Of a stretch of 64,000 nucleotides of DNA, positions 29,737 to 39,759 are shown piece by piece. This DNA is from PFL42 sp963789825. GTDB taxonomy: Bacteria > Chloroflexota > Anaerolineae > Anaerolineales > E44-bin32. Every line of letters begins with the position of its first letter. The first letter of the stretch is position 1. The stretch is taken from assembly GCA_963789825.1 (NCBI GenBank), contig CAWBME010000001.1:186001-250000 (forward strand). Reading direction: 5' to 3'. The notes beneath the pieces were generated by a model. That model did not search any database, had not been told where the DNA came from, and saw only the letters and a list, made by a program, of their open reading frames with translations. The translations under genes were made by a program, and so were the position numbers.

Positions 29737-31848
29737 CTAGTCATCCTCGTAGCTGTATTTGACATACGCACCACTTCGCTCCTGCACGGACATCTCGGGG
29801 CCCACATCCTGCAAGACCACCGGCTCAGGTCCGAGCACTCGCAGACGGAGCAGGACGTCGCCGGAGGTGTTGACGTATGGGTCGGGATCCTTCAGGCTGT
29901 TCTCGCCCCATTCGACCTGATCGGCTCCGATCGCCCTCTCAAGCGATCGGTAGAGCTGGGCCTCCAGTGCGGGCGCCCCGCTTGTGTCCGGCAGCAGGTG
30001 GACATCGAGCGCCGTGATGTCGTAGAAGGTGAAACCCTGCGGGGGAACGAAGTACAGATCAAAAGCTTCGCCCGGCGCCAGCTCGATCCGACCCGCGCCA
30101 TCCGTTAGCCGCACGTACTGCAGCGGAACCGGCATCGGATGATTCTCCGGCAGGGCAGCCAGCGGGGTGACTTCGGGATAGGGAACGGCCGTCGGCTGGT
30201 AGGGCTGCTCGCCGAGGGCTGCCAGCTCCGCCTGGAAGCGCTTGACAAAGGGGCGGCTGCTCCAGTCGGTTGTCATCTCTGCCTGCTTGAGGAGTTCCGT
30301 CGCTTCTGCGCGCTCGCCGCGCGCACGGGCGATCAGCGATTGGACATACAGGTAGAGCCCATCGCGCCCCCAGGTGTTCATTGCACCCAACTGTAGATCC
30401 TTCGAGCGCCCTCGGTGTCACCTTCCTCCTGGCGGATCAGTGCGCGCAGCCAGTAGCGGTAGCCGGCAAAGCTAGGGCAGGCATCGATGATGGAGTTGAG
30501 CTCGCGCTTGGACTTCGCTGTGTCACCCATGAGAATACCAGGATTCCGCCCTAAGGTAGCGATAGAGGCACTCAGGCTTGAGCGATCGCTTGGTCCTGAT
30601 GGTCTATGGCAGCCTGATGCTCGCCCAGGCACAGGTTCAGGCCCCCGACGCGTACGACAGGGGGAGACTGGGAGCGGCGTCCTGCCCGCCGCGGTCGGCA
30701 TTCAGCCGCTGAGCAGCCTCCAGTCCCTCCTCGCATTGACCTGTGAACGTCGTGTTGATCGAGCGCAGCCCGGCCGGCGAATGGATTCGTGCTCGGAAGG
30801 CTATCGGAACGCAAGGAGTTTTCAAGGCGATTCCGAACAACGGCGGGCGGTTGACACGGGTCTCGGCAATGGCACCGAGATTCTCATATGCCCAACCACG
30901 GACTTCGTAGTAGTCGCCGTTGAATCCGTCGGAAAGCACAATTGCCTGATCCGCGTCCACAATCGCTTGCAGGGCCCGCAATTGGTAAACCTGGAGGATG
31001 CTCTCCCCCGTCGGAGGCCTCCAGGTTGCTCAACGCCCGTTGGTAGTAGGCGGCGTGGTTGGTGGGAATTTGCGCTCAGGACCTCGTCCCACAGGGGAAT
31101 GGCGTCCTGGTATTCTTCCTCTTCCATCAAGGCGAGGGCTTGCGCCGCCACCTCGTTCCCTGCCAGCGGATCTGGTGTCGGCGGCGGCATCGTGGGGGCG
31201 GGTGTCTGGAGTGGGAGTCGCGATCGGCGCCGGAGTGTCGGTCCATACTGGCGGCAACGTGGCGAAGGCGGCGGGGGCAGAACCCTGTCGGCTTGGCGCC
31301 AGAACCAGTGCCACAATCCCGATCGGCACGAGTCCGACCAGCACCGCACCGCCGATGACCGTGCCCGCTAGGACGATGCGGGATGGACGGCCGTGGGGCT
31401 TGGGTTCCGGCGGTCTCGTCGGAACGGGCCAGAGGCGACCTTGCTGCCGGTCTGTCGCTCGCTTGGCTTGGCCGGTGGCCATGGATACCGGCGGTCTTGC
31501 GCTGGCGAACGTGGGCCGCCCCGCGCTCCCAGGCTTGGAGGCCGCTTCGACAGGCAGGGGGCCACTCGGCTGTCCAGTGGCCGACGCCGGGGGTGGTGCC
31601 TTTTCCGGGCAGCTGCGGCCCCGGCGAACGGACTGCAGCCTCGCCGGAGTAGTTGGGATCAAGCGCGCGTGCCCGATGCAGGCAGTAGCGGCGCTGCGCC
31701 TCGTCGTCCAGCACCTGCCCCAGCCACCACCAGCCCTCGACCCGGTTGGGCTCTTCCTGGACCACCTTGGCCAGCCACTGCCTGGCGGTGGCCTTGTCGC
31801 CTGCTCTGGCAGCGGCGATACCTTTCCCGGCAGCGACTCGGCGCTCAT
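29737..31848 (-). CDS. TPR membrane protein (several frame changes)
   Basis: About 700 codons. Start ATG 31848 (MSAESLPGK), then a frame change into GIAAARAGDKATARQWLAKV and WWWLGQVLDDEAQRRYCLHR, a TPR-like N-terminus often seen in Chloroflexota membrane proteins. A Pro-rich cytosolic linker, one transmembrane helix (IVLAGTVIGGAVLVGLVPIG) and an extracellular part with further TPR-like units (ALALMEEEEYQDAIPLWDEV, RGWAYENLG, LRALIRQEEGDTEGARRIY) follow. The C-terminal part from about 30390 is intact and ends in a beta-rich domain (LTDGAGRIELAPGEAFDLYF). Function unknown; a protein-interaction scaffold is plausible. Confidence 0.65.
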
Positions 31849-32002
31849 CACAGGCCCCCTTCAAACCGCCGCACGCACCTCGGAAGCATGTGCTCAGTAT
31901 GGAAGCCTATCGGACTTCGGTCAATATCTCCTGTCGGGGCTTGTCGCTCACGCCATCATGGCCGTTGGCATGATCGACGCCGGGCCGGTTCGCTTGCCCG
32001 CC

Positions 32003-32362
32003 TCACTTCTGAAAGAACAGATGTCCCGCCAATCCCACCAGCACCAGGGCGAAGATGCGCCGGAAGTCGGCCGTCGAGACGTTCTCCAGCAGGCGCGCCC
32101 CGATCTGCGCGCCGATCATCCCGCCGAGCCCGAGCAGGATCCCGACGCGGTAGTCGACATTGGCCAGCTTGTTGTGCGCGATCAGCGCCGAGATCGAGAT
32201 GATCAGAATGGCAAGGAACGAGGTCCCCACCGCCTTCTGGGCCGTGTAGCCCAACAGCAGCAACAACGGCACCAACAGGAATCCGCCGCCCAATCCGGTG
32301 AAGGAAGCGGCGATCCCCACGCCCAGCCCGGCGAGCACAAGCCACAGATGATTCCAGTCCAC
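32003..32362 (-). CDS. Half-size TauE/SafE family membrane protein
   Basis: 119 residues from GTG 32362, with GGAG about 9 bases upstream. The motif FTGLGGGFLLVPLLLLLG and the later LGGMIGAQIGARL are the two diagnostic TauE/SafE (DUF81) Gly-rich motifs, with about four helices. Typical members have about 250 residues with two such repeats; this has one half, so it must dimerise or be a shortened form. Proposed role: anion or sulfur-compound export. An in-frame upstream extension to 32488 has no domain and is not used. Confidence 0.75.
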   Translation of the reverse strand: MDWNHLWLVLAGLGVGIAASFTGLGGGFLLVPLLLLLGYTAQKAVGTSFLAILIISISALIAHNKLANVDYRVGILLGLGGMIGAQIGARLLENVSTADFRRIFALVLVGLAGHLFFQK

Positions 32363-32887
32363 AGTTCTGCTCCTTCTCCGGCCGGCAACTCCGCCGGCGC
32401 AGAGTATGATCGGACCACTCGATGAAGCCGAAGGCGGGCGCAACTCAAGGCCCGCGCCCAATGTAGACCACACTCGCCCGCAAAGCAACTTGGGATGCCC
32501 AGCCGCCTGCGGCCGCCACTCAGCCGTCCATGATGCACGTCAATCTGCTAACGGTTGCGATCGCGTGCCTGATCGACGGCATGCCATACCCTCGCTGCAA
32601 TCGCGCCTTCATGACCTGCGTTGACGGCACAAGACACGCGCCGCGAGGGAGCCACCCGTTCCCGCGTCGCCCGGGATTGTGAGGTCCGGGTCCACGTACA
32701 CTCCTCGACCCCTGCGCTTCTTCGCTGCAGTGGCTGCGCAACGCAATCCGAGCGTGGACGTAGCCCCGTCGATGCCGCATCCCCCGAACGCCGCCAGCGA
32801 AAGGCGTGGCAGACGCCCCGCCGGCCGCCACTTGTAGGATCGCCGAAGCGGAAGTAGCCTCGCCATCCAGCTCAGGAGGCTCCGGCC
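32363..32887. other. Intergenic region between divergent genes
   Basis: About 525 bases between the TauE/SafE gene and the aminotransferase. Open frames cross it but none resembles a protein family. Only the AGGAGG ribosome site before 32888 is assignable. Confidence 0.5.
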
Positions 32888-34099
32888 ATGCGCTACGACT
32901 TCGACCGCGAGATCGACCGGCGGGGGACCAACGCCACCAAATGGGAATTCATCCAGCACGAGGACACTGCGCTGCAATTGGAGCGAACCGATCGCTTCTT
33001 CGGCGAAGGCCGCACGTTGCCGATGTGGGTGGCAGACATGGACTTCCCCTGTCCGCAGCCGGTGATCGAAGCGCTGGCCGAGCGCGCCGCCCACGGCCTC
33101 TACGGCTACACCTCACCCTCCGAGGCGTACTTCCAGTCGGTCATCGAATGGATGAAGCGCCGCCAGGGCTGGGAGGTCGCGGCCGAGTCGATCTGCATCT
33201 CTCCGGGTGTGGTGCCGGCGCTGTGCATGCTCGTGCAGACCTTCACCCGGCCCGGCGAAGGCGTGCTGATCCAGCCGCCGGTGTACTACCCCTTCGCCGC
33301 CGCCATCGAGCTCAATGGCGCCCGGGTGGTGCGCAATCCACTGGTCCTGGAGGACGGCCGCTATCGGATGGACTTCGCCGACCTGGAGCGCAAGGCGGCC
33401 GATCCGACGGTCAGGATGGCCATCCTGTGCAGTCCGCACAATCCGGTCGGCCGGGTTTGGGAACCGGATGAGCTGCGCCGCTTCGCCGAAATCTGCCAGG
33501 CGAACGACGTGCTGATTGTGTCCGACGAGATCCACGGTGACCTGATCGTCCCCGGACGCACCTTCACGCCCTTCGCCGCCCTCGGCGACCAGCTAGCCGA
33601 TCGTGCGGTGATCTGCACCGCGCCGAGCAAGACCTTCAACCTGGCCGGGCTGCACACGTCGAACATCATCCTGGCGGATCCCGACCTGCGCCAGCGGTTC
33701 CAGCGCACGCTGCTCAAGAACGGGCTGACCGGCGCCAACCCCTTCAGCCTGGTCGCGGTGCAGGCGGCCTACGAGCAGGGCGAGGACTGGCTGGCGCAGA
33801 TCCTCGACTACCTGGACGGCAACCTCACCACGCTGCGCCAGCACCTCGCTCGGAGCACCCCGCAGATCACGTTGATCGAACCTGAGGGGACCTACCTGGC
33901 CTGGCTCGACTGCCGCCGCCTGGGTCTGAGCCGGCAGGCGCTGCGCGAGTTGATGCTCAACCGCGCCCGGGTCTATCTCGATGAGGGTCACATCTTTGGC
34001 GAGCAGGGCGAAGGCTTCGAACGCATCAACCTCGCCTGTCCGCGGGCCGTTCTTACCGAGGCGCTCGACCGCATCCAGGAGGCGGTGGACACGCTCTGA
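32888..34099 (+). CDS. patB: MalY/PatB-type PLP aminotransferase (C-S lyase)
   Basis: 403 residues, full length, ATG 32888 with AGGAGG upstream. A fold-type I aminotransferase of the MalY/PatB group: the N-terminal NATKWEFI, LPMWVADMDF, GYTSP and ISPGVVPAL motifs are characteristic. Asn185 in SPHNPVGRVW, Asp213 in VSDEIHGDLI and the PLP lysine Lys248 in APSKTFNLAG are present, and HIFGEQGEGFERINLACPR carries the substrate carboxylate arginine. Family knowledge: these are cystathionine/cysteine-S-conjugate beta-lyases releasing thiol, pyruvate and ammonia. Single gene with no operon partner. Confidence 0.9.
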   Translation: MRYDFDREIDRRGTNATKWEFIQHEDTALQLERTDRFFGEGRTLPMWVADMDFPCPQPVIEALAERAAHGLYGYTSPSEAYFQSVIEWMKRRQGWEVAAESICISPGVVPALCMLVQTFTRPGEGVLIQPPVYYPFAAAIELNGARVVRNPLVLEDGRYRMDFADLERKAADPTVRMAILCSPHNPVGRVWEPDELRRFAEICQANDVLIVSDEIHGDLIVPGRTFTPFAALGDQLADRAVICTAPSKTFNLAGLHTSNIILADPDLRQRFQRTLLKNGLTGANPFSLVAVQAAYEQGEDWLAQILDYLDGNLTTLRQHLARSTPQITLIEPEGTYLAWLDCRRLGLSRQALRELMLNRARVYLDEGHIFGEQGEGFERINLACPRAVLTEALDRIQEAVDTL

Positions 34100-34406
34100 C
34101 GCCCGAGTCGATCCAGCCGACGTTCCGTGCCCGGAGACTGGCGGCATCGATTCGCCGCAATGACTGAGCTCATAGGCGCCCCCGATCTCTCGCCCGGCAT
34201 CGCCAGGCGGCCAAGCGCAGGTCGGGCCCCCCTCTCGGCGCTCTCATCCCCTGCCCCTGCTCACCTGCCTGCGGTAGGCGAGCCCGTGGTGGCGACAGGG
34301 TAGAAGGAAGAGAGAAGGCGGGAGCTTCGCTCCCGCCTTCTCTGGAGAGACAACCAACTGAGGGCACAGGTCAGAGCCCGATGCGCGCCATCTCCCCGGT
34401 TGCCGG
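34100..34406. other. Intergenic region between convergent genes
   Basis: About 300 bases between the aminotransferase and the last gene of the ccm operon. It contains one strong hairpin (34311-34343) and no gene. Confidence 0.55.
34311..34343 (-). terminator. Strong hairpin terminator of the ccm operon
   Basis: A 14-bp perfect stem (AGAGAAGGCGGGAG / CTCCCGCCTTCTCT) with a five-base loop. On the minus strand it is followed by a pyrimidine-rich CTTCCTTCTACC tract, so it most likely ends the ccm transcript. It may also serve the converging aminotransferase gene. Confidence 0.65.
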
Positions 34407-34577
34407 CTAGCTGTTCTGGCGCGGGGGTTCCACCTCGGCCAGCACGGCCAGGTCCTTCTTCAAGTTGCGCGAGCGCACATACAGGCTGAGCACGTACAGC
34501 CCGATGGTCCCGAAGATCAAGACGAAACCCATCAGCATGTAGCTGGTGGTGTCGGCTGGTGCAGTCTGAAGGAACAT
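34407..34577 (-). CDS. ccmD: CcmD-like small membrane protein
   Basis: A 56-residue protein, ATG 34577 with AGGAG upstream. One transmembrane helix (YMLMGFVLIFGTIGLYVLSL) is followed by a basic stretch YVRSRNLKKDL and a polar tail. Position directly after ccmC, size, a single helix and an Arg/Lys-rich cytosolic side all match CcmD, which in other bacteria stabilises CcmABC and helps release holo-CcmE. CcmD is poorly conserved in sequence, so the call rests mainly on context. Confidence 0.7.
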   Translation of the reverse strand: MFLQTAPADTTSYMLMGFVLIFGTIGLYVLSLYVRSRNLKKDLAVLAEVEPPRQNS

Positions 34578-34599
34578 CCCATTCTCCTCTCGGGCAGGC

Positions 34600-35301
34600 T
34601 CAGTCGGCGAGCAGCCGGGCCTTCTCTTGCTCGACCCGGTCGGCCTGGTGCTGCAGCCGGATGCGGTGCCAGAGCAGCGTGGCGTAGATGAAGGTGAAGG
34701 TGACCAGGCTGAACATGAAGGCTTGGAACATCTTGGCCGTCATGTCAAAGCTCCCCTCGGACCCAGGGTCGTTGCTGCCGATGACCACCGGGTGAATGGT
34801 GCGGAAGATGCGGATCGAGAGGAACGTCAGCGGCACGCTCAGGAATCCGATGATGGCATACACCGCCCCGAAGCGCGCCCGCCGATCGGGATCGTCGATC
34901 CCCTGGCGCAGCATCAGGTAGGCGACGTAGACCAGCTCCATCACCGTCGCCGTCACCAGCCGCGGATCCCATGTCCACCAGGTGTTCCAGATCGGGCGGG
35001 CCCACACCGAGCCGGTGACGATGTTGATGAAGGTGAACACCACGCCGATCTCGATCGAGGCCAGGCCAACCGTGTCCCAGCCCCGGTGCTTGGTGATCAG
35101 GTAGACGATCCCGGCGATCACCGCCACCAGGAACGCCAGCGCCCCGACCCAGCCGGCGGCGACGTGGAAGTAGAACACGCGCTGCACATCGCCCATCACC
35201 GCCTCACGCGGGGCGTAGATCAGCACGGCGTAGCTGGCCAGGGCAAACAGCCCAACCGTGATCCAGGTCAGAACTTTCAGTCCCCTGGGTGTCGCGTCCA
35301 T
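34600..35301 (-). CDS. ccmC: Heme exporter / CcmE heme-loading protein CcmC
   Basis: 233 residues from ATG 35301 with GAGGAG upstream. Six helices. The tryptophan-rich WWD signature is at about 99-115 (SVWARPIWNTWWTWDPRL). The two conserved external histidines are His46 (YFHVAAGW) and His170 (IHPVV). Family role: presents heme on the periplasmic face and attaches it to CcmE. It lies between ccmB and ccmD in the operon. Complete, no frame damage. Confidence 0.93.
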   Translation of the reverse strand: MDATPRGLKVLTWITVGLFALASYAVLIYAPREAVMGDVQRVFYFHVAAGWVGALAFLVAVIAGIVYLITKHRGWDTVGLASIEIGVVFTFINIVTGSVWARPIWNTWWTWDPRLVTATVMELVYVAYLMLRQGIDDPDRRARFGAVYAIIGFLSVPLTFLSIRIFRTIHPVVIGSNDPGSEGSFDMTAKMFQAFMFSLVTFTFIYATLLWHRIRLQHQADRVEQEKARLLAD

Positions 35302-35347
35302 CCCATCTCCTCCTCGATTCCCCAAGCGGCGGCGTGTGCGGCCGCCG

Positions 35348-36055
35348 TCACTCTTCCACCACGAAGTCGAACAGCATGAAGGCCACGGCGGTGAACACCA
35401 CGTCGTAGACAATGAGCAGGTTCAGCCACGGCCGGATATCCGCCATCTCCAACCCCTGCAGGAAGCCGTTGGTCGCTTTGATCGCCGCGATCAACACCGG
35501 CAGCACCACCGGGAAGAGCAGGATCGGCAGCAGGATGTCGCGCGTGCGCGCCTGGACGGCCATCGAGGCCAGCAGCGTTCCGACGACGATGTAGCCCAGG
35601 CAGCCCAGCACGATCACCACCAGCAGTCCCGGCACCAACAGGTTGGTGTTGTAGAGCAGGCTGTAGAGCGGCACGACCACGGCGGCCACGATCAGCAGGA
35701 AGATCAGATTGGCGGCGGTCTTGCCGAAAAAGATCGCGCTCCGGTCGACCGGCGCCAGCAGCAGCCCATCCAGGCAGCCGCGGTCCTTCTCCACCGCCAT
35801 CGAGCGGTTCAGCCCGAGGGTGCCGGCGAAGGTGAAGGTCACCCACAGCACGCCGGAGGTGATGGTCGCCCGGGTGCGCACGTCCAGCTCGAGGGCGAAA
35901 TTGAAGATCAGCACCACCAGCAGGGAGAAGACCAGCATCGCCCCCAGCAGCTCGCGGCTGCGCAGTTCGGCCGCCAGATCCTTCCAGATCACGGCGCCGA
36001 TGGCGCGCAGGTAGCCGCCCAGCCGCCGAGGGCGCCTTGCCGCTGCCTCAGCCAT
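35348..36055 (-). CDS. ccmB: Heme ABC transporter permease CcmB
   Basis: 235 residues, six helices. The N-terminal WKDLAAELRSRELLGAMLVF, the coupling segment MAVEKDRGCLDGLLLAPVDR and IPILLFP-like LLPILLFPVVLPVLIAA are standard CcmB features. Overlaps the 3' end of ccmA by 8 bases, so translational coupling is likely. Forms the membrane part of the CcmAB(C) ATPase that releases heme-loaded CcmE. Confidence 0.93.
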   Translation of the reverse strand: MAEAAARRPRRLGGYLRAIGAVIWKDLAAELRSRELLGAMLVFSLLVVLIFNFALELDVRTRATITSGVLWVTFTFAGTLGLNRSMAVEKDRGCLDGLLLAPVDRSAIFFGKTAANLIFLLIVAAVVVPLYSLLYNTNLLVPGLLVVIVLGCLGYIVVGTLLASMAVQARTRDILLPILLFPVVLPVLIAAIKATNGFLQGLEMADIRPWLNLLIVYDVVFTAVAFMLFDFVVEE

Positions 36056-36748
36056 GCGTCACTTGCTGGTAGAGCGCCGCCAGCTCGCCCGGCTGCATCG
36101 AGGCCGGGTCGAGCGAACGGGCGATCACGCCGCGCGACAGGATGTCCAGCCGCGTCGCCAGCGACGCCGAACGCAGCAGGTCGTGCGAGGTCATGATCAC
36201 CGTTCGGCCGCGCCCGGCGACCTGGCGCAGCAGGCCGTCGAGCATCTGCGCCGCGTCCTGATCGAGCCCGGTGTACGGCTCATCGAACAGCAGCACCTCG
36301 GGGTCGTGCAGGACCGCCCGGCCGATCGCCAACCGCTGCTGCATGCCGCGCGAGAACTCGCGCACCAGATCCCGCCGCCGGGCGCGCAGGCCGACCAGCT
36401 CGAGCGCCTCAGCCACGCGGCGCTCGACATCGGTCAGGTCGTACATGCGGCTGTAGAAGCGCAGGTTCTCCTCGGCGGTCAGGTCGCCGTACAGCAGCGG
36501 CAGGTGCGAGACCACTCCCAGCTTGCGCGCGCACGGCGGCGGCCTCTCCCGGCAGCGTGTGACCCGGCGATGCGCACCAGACCGGCGTTCGGCCGGGCCA
36601 GCGAGGCCAGGATGCGCAGCAACGTGGTCTTGCCCGCGCCATTGGGACCAAGCAGCGCCAGGAACTCGCCGGGCTCGACCCGCAGCTCCAGCCCGCGCAG
36701 CACCGGCTTCAGGCCGAAGGTCTTGACCAGCTTGCGGACTTCGATCAT
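36048..36748 (-). CDS. ccmA: Heme ABC transporter ATPase CcmA (one frame change)
   Basis: About 233 codons, ATG 36748. Walker A is GPNGAGKTTLLR. After a frame change at about 36530-36545 come VSHLPLLYGDLTAEENLRFY, ABC signature FSRGMQQRLAIGRA, Walker B EVLLFDEPYTGLD and the switch histidine in MTSHDLLR. The start overlaps the upstream cytochrome gene by 4 bases (ATGA). The break is in a GC-rich run and, given the intact operon, is probably a sequence error. Confidence 0.88.
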
Positions 36749-38659
36749 CCCGCTTCGCCGTCACCTTCCGCAGAAGTGGCCAGCAGCGAGCGCTTGAGCG
36801 CCTCGCGCCGCTCCCGGTAGTCGGCCTCGGGCAGGCGGCCGGCTTCAAAGTCATCATCCAGCCGGGCGATGGCGCGGCAGCAGTCCTTCGCGCTCGGGAT
36901 CCGTCGGCGGCGGTGATTCTTCCGGCTCCGGCGCCTCGCGCTTCGGGCGGAACCACAGCAGCCCGGCCGCAATCAGCGCCAGGCCGACGGCCGCCAGACC
37001 GATGGCAAGGCCGAGGTTGGGCGGCAGCGAACCCGTTGCCGAGGAGGCCGCCGGCCGGCCGCTCAGGTTCACGCGCAGCGCATCGCCCGCCGCCACCGGC
37101 CCCAATCCGTAGGTGCGGATCACGCCCGTGCTGATCTCCCGTTCGCCCATGTCCTGCAGGCCCTCGGCCTGCAGTTTCGGGCCGGGCTCGGGCGAGAGCA
37201 GCACCACGGCGCTCACGGGATAGCTCACCGGCTGTTCGAAGGCCAGCCGCCGCTCGTAAGGCAGGCTGTAGCTGAACACCAACTCACCGGATCCCTGCCC
37301 GGGCGCCACCGGCTCCATGTCGGCGAAGCCGGTCGCGTTGAGCAGGAACCGCTGGCCCACCTGTCCATTCTCGAACTGCAGGTCGGTGGCGCCGTCCGGC
37401 AGCGTGACGGCGATCCCTTCCGCAGGGGCAATCGTCTGCTCGCCCTGGTTGGTCAGGATCCACAGCTCGATCACGCGCAGCGTGCCGTCGATCGAGAAGT
37501 CGAACAGCGTGTGCAGGCGCTCGATCGCCAGGTCCAGCTGTGCTCGTCGGTCGCATCGTAGATCACGACCGGCAGATCCAGGCTGGCCTGCGCTGGCAGC
37601 AGGTGAGCGACCTCCGAGGCGTAGCTCAGGCCCTGGTGCTCGACGATCACGAAGTACAGCCGCCCGGGGACCATTTCGACGTCCTCGAAGGCGAAGGCGC
37701 CGGAAGTGTCCGAGCTGCGACTGCTCCGAGACGACTTCGACGTCCCCATCGAAGCCCTTGAGGGTCACGCCGAGTCCGGCGGGGACCTTGCCGGAGGGAG
37801 TGGCGTTGCTGACGGTCCCCCGGATGACCGCCGCCACCGGCAACGCCGGCTCTGCAGTGGCCTCGATCGCCGAAGGTGTCCCAGCCTCGGGTGCCGGCTC
37901 GGCGGGCGTCCCGGCCGAAGTCGCGGCCGGCTGCGCTTGCGCAGTGGGCGGGACGGAAGCGGTGGGAGCGCTCAAGGACAGGCTGCGAACGAAGGCGGCG
38001 GCGGCCTGCTGCTCGTCCTCGCTGAGCTCGTCGGCGAAGGGCGGCATCTGGCCGCGTCCCTGTTGAATCAGCGCTACCGTCGCTGCCAGCGAGCGCTCGG
38101 CGAGCTGTTGCGGATCGGTGAGCGCCGGACCGACCGTACCGCCCTGCCCGTACTCCCCATGGCAGGCCGCGCACTTCGCCTGGTAGATCGCCACGCCATC
38201 TTGCACCGACTGCTGCGGCGTACCGAGGCTGAGCGCGTAGGCGACCACGTCCCAGCGCTGCTGATCGCTCAGGCTGACGAAGGGCGGCATGAAGCGCTCG
38301 ATCCGCCCGCGGGTGACGACGTCGTACCACGCGGCGCCGGTCGCCGTCTGCGACACCTCCGGCGCGCCCAGTGCCGTCGGAGGGATGGAGAGAGCGGCGG
38401 CCTGCTGCCCGTCACCGAGCCCGGCCGGCCCGTGGCACGGCGCACAGCGTTCGGCGAACAGCATCGCACCTGAGGCGAGGTCCGGAGGGGTCGGCGGCGG
38501 GGCGAAGGCCTGGCCCGACTCGGGGACCACTGGCGCAATCGCTGGCTGCGCCGCCTGGGCGGTGGCGAGGTCGGGCGGGGGTGTGATGTCGCCCGCCAGC
38601 GAGCAGCCAGCCGTGAGCGAGGCCGCAAGCAACAAGGCGATCCAGCGGCCGGCGCTCAT
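36745..38659 (-). CDS. Diheme cytochrome c lipoprotein inside the ccm operon
   Basis: About 638 codons, ATG 38659. Signal peptide with lipobox LTAGC, then two cytochrome c domains with heme sites CAPCH (about residue 77) and CAACH (about residue 162), each followed by a Met-ligand-like MPPF. A Pro/Ala linker leads to two beta-sandwich domains, a C-terminal membrane helix (LGLAIGLAAVGLALIAAGLLW) and a cytosolic tail. Frame changes: a compensated pair at about 37535-37720 (true reading FEDVEMVPGRLYFVIVEHQG) and one near 36870, after which the tail reads ARLDDDFEAGRLPEADYRER and stops at 36745. Unusual cargo for a maturation operon; it may be a heme acceptor or a respiratory subunit. Confidence 0.8.
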
Positions 38660-39108
38660 GCCGAGGCCTCCGCCGGGATGGCTGTGCCGCAGCGAATGCA
38701 GAACCGGTCGCCCGACTGCAGCGCGTTGCCGCAGTTGGCGCAGTAGCCGGCGCCGGCCGCGGCCGATGCTCGACGACTGGCGATCTCCCGTTCGAGGGCG
38801 TCGTCACTGGTCGCTGCGGCAGGCCTGGCCGGCAGGTGTTGGTCGATCTGGCGCAGGACCTCCGCCCCGCGCGCCACCAACGGCGAACGCTGCGCCTGGT
38901 AGTCCTCCGGCGGAATCTTGCCCATGGCGTGGTCCATCTCCAGGTCCTGCAGCAATTGCAGGATGCGGTCGCGCTCGGCCTGCAGGGCCGATAGCTCCCG
39001 GTCCGCCTCGCTCACCGGCTGCGCCTGGCGCTCGACCAGCGGGCGGGCGACGAACGCCACGACCATCACCAGGATTGCCAGGCTGATCAGCAGCCCACTG
39101 ATTTCCAT
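38656..39108 (-). CDS. CcmI-like membrane protein with zinc ribbon
   Basis: 150 residues: one N-terminal helix (LLISLAILVMVVAFVARPLV), a coiled region LSALQAERDRILQLLQDLEM with DHAMGKIPPEDYQAQR, and a C-terminal zinc ribbon with Cys pairs in YCANCGN and FCIRCGT. The helix plus 'RDRxLxxLxDLExDxxxGKxxxxDY' pattern matches the N-terminal CcmI/zinc-ribbon group found beside ccm genes. The zinc ribbon replaces the usual TPR part. Overlaps the cytochrome gene start by 4 bases. Probable holdase or regulator of apocytochrome handling. Confidence 0.7.
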   Translation of the reverse strand: MEISGLLISLAILVMVVAFVARPLVERQAQPVSEADRELSALQAERDRILQLLQDLEMDHAMGKIPPEDYQAQRSPLVARGAEVLRQIDQHLPARPAAATSDDALEREIASRRASAAAGAGYCANCGNALQSGDRFCIRCGTAIPAEASA

Positions 39109-39144
39109 CCTCTACTCCATCCAGCGAGCGTCGCTGACGCCGGG

Positions 39145-39735
39145 CTAGCCGCCCGGCGAACCGGCGGCGCGAGCGGTCTCGATCTGACGCACGATCTCGT
39201 CCAACGACTGGTAGGGACCGATCTTGATGGCCGCCAGTCGTCCGTCCGGACCGACGATATAGGTCTCGGGCACCCCGCGAATGCGGAAGGCTTGCGAGAT
39301 ACGCGTGCCCAGGTCCGGTCCGTTCGGATACGTGACACCGAACTTCTCCAGGTAGGCCTTCGCCTCGCGGTCGGTGTCGACGTAGTCGACTCCGAGGAAG
39401 ACCACGCCCTGGTCCTTGTACTGCTGGTAGGCCTGCTCGAGTTCGGCGGCTTCCTGCTCACACGGCTTGCACCACGAAGCCCAGAAGTTGATCACCACCA
39501 CCTGGCCGCGCAGGTCGCGGATATCGACCGTTTCGCCGTCGAAGGTCGTCAAGCTGAAGTCGGGGACGGTGGCGCCAACCCCCACCGGGCCCTGCTGGGT
39601 GCGGACCAGGCCCAGCCCGAGGATCGCCAGCAGTCCGAGCAGCAACCCCCAGACGAGAACCACGCCCCAGCGTCGGGGGCGCGGGGCGGGCCGCTCGGCG
39701 TCCGCCTGCACCGGGTCCGCCGGCCTCTCAAGCAT
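39145..39735 (-). CDS. ccmG: Thiol-disulfide oxidoreductase CcmG/ResA/TlpA type
   Basis: 196 residues: membrane anchor at about 23-45, then a thioredoxin fold with active site WCKPC (Cys89, Cys92) after VVINFWAS. The later GVPETYIVGPDG contains the cis-Pro region. Family role: periplasmic reductant that keeps apocytochrome heme-site cysteines reduced. Lies between ccmH and the CcmI-like gene. Complete. Confidence 0.9.
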   Translation of the reverse strand: MLERPADPVQADAERPAPRPRRWGVVLVWGLLLGLLAILGLGLVRTQQGPVGVGATVPDFSLTTFDGETVDIRDLRGQVVVINFWASWCKPCEQEAAELEQAYQQYKDQGVVFLGVDYVDTDREAKAYLEKFGVTYPNGPDLGTRISQAFRIRGVPETYIVGPDGRLAAIKIGPYQSLDEIVRQIETARAAGSPGG

Positions 39736-39759
39736 GGTGGCCTCGCCATTGGATGATGC

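Noticed and set aside
30998..32425. 475-codon open frame on the plus strand
   Set aside because: Antisense to the TPR and TauE/SafE genes, whose motifs are on the minus strand; low-complexity, Arg/Pro-rich product with no domain.
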